Source: Clostridia bacterium (lineage in GTDB: Bacteria > Bacillota > Clostridia > Acetivibrionales > DSM-2933). From it: a DNA stretch of 64,000 bases. The first letter of the stretch is position 1. Every line of letters begins with the position of its first letter. The notes below the pieces were generated by a model that saw only the letters and a program-made list of their open reading frames with translations, was not told the DNA's origin and made no database searches. The stretch covers positions 62,001 to 126,000 of the forward strand of contig JAOABQ010000071.1 in NCBI GenBank assembly GCA_026418275.1, given 5' to 3'. This document shows, piece by piece, positions 63,845-64,000 of the stretch. The translations under genes were made by a program, and so were the position numbers.

Positions 63845-64000
63845 ATGAAAAAGTATACATATCTTATTTTATTGGTCTTTCTCTGTGCGTTTTTTTCATC
63901 CTCTTTTGCAGAAGCAGCGTCTGCCCCCATCTCAGTCCAGCTTGATGGAAAACTTGTGAAATTTGACGTACCGCCGCAAATTTTATATAACCGTACATTG
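63845..64000 (+). CDS. Secreted protein with copper-amine-oxidase-like domain, 5' part only
   Basis: An ATG at 63845 (AAGGA upstream) opens a frame that runs off the window. It starts with a signal peptide (MKKYTYLILLVFL, cleavage near AEAAS) and continues ISVQLDGKLVKFDVPPQILYN, the first strands of a copper-amine-oxidase-like N-terminal domain, as in the serine hydrolase at 55610. The rest is outside, so its function is open. Confidence 0.8.
   Translation, partial: MKKYTYLILLVFLCAFFSSSFAEAASAPISVQLDGKLVKFDVPPQILYNRTL

Overview
The window is a stretch of low-GC Firmicute chromosome, almost certainly a spore-forming anaerobic member of class Clostridia. The evidence is AT-rich intergenic DNA, strong AGGAGG ribosome binding sites, frequent TTG/GTG starts, two T-box leaders, a SleB-type spore cortex hydrolase, ferredoxin-type redox genes and large secreted proteins with Thr/Pro linkers. 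The linkers, S-layer homology repeats and copper-amine-oxidase-like domains recall the Ruminiclostridium/Acetivibrio group, but the genus is an inference. I see no phage, insertion sequence, CRISPR array, rRNA or tRNA.

Layout. 1-10.4 kb: a truncated chemoreceptor, a 1290-residue secreted multidomain protein, then a NarL-type two-component pair driving a three-gene FtsX-type ABC exporter. 10.4-21.5 kb: housekeeping block with proS (T-box), ispF, a NatAB-like exporter, ispD, a PIN/TRAM membrane protein, carD, an FlK-like thioesterase, ftsH and hpt. 21.6-28.9 kb: tilS, dnaB, rplI, gdpP, a MazG-like gene, pheA and a corrinoid protein. 29.2-36.6 kb: a second NarL-type pair, a GH18 chitinase behind a cyclic-di-GMP-I riboswitch, and a three-gene ABC-2 exporter. 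36.7-45 kb: CYTH protein, PII protein, FAD oxidoreductase, an S-layer protein with seven tandem repeats, and a YkuK-like protein. 45.2-49.4 kb: a five-gene thiol-redox operon (ccdA, tlpA-like, thioredoxin-reductase fusion, a second reductase-like flavoprotein, glutaredoxin-like) behind a consensus promoter overlapped by a CsoR/CstR-type operator. 49.5-52.7 kb: a cluster of small proteins ending in sleB, including a 37-residue gene. 52.8-64 kb: a GntR/DUF1648 pair with a 49-bp palindrome, a secreted serine hydrolase, tex, a REC-GGDEF diguanylate cyclase, tyrS (T-box), and a truncated secreted protein at the right edge.

How the parts connect. The motif TGAC-N4-GTCA occurs twice between the 1290-residue protein and the first kinase, twice before the FtsX-type exporter and once before the ABC-2 exporter, which suggests one response regulator controls all of them. 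The diguanylate cyclase and the riboswitch-controlled chitinase are the two ends of a possible c-di-GMP circuit. Repeat-type structures (a palindromic repeat in two copies, a 26-bp direct repeat around a structured insert, and stem-loops before the corrinoid gene) are the main non-coding features not explained by genes.
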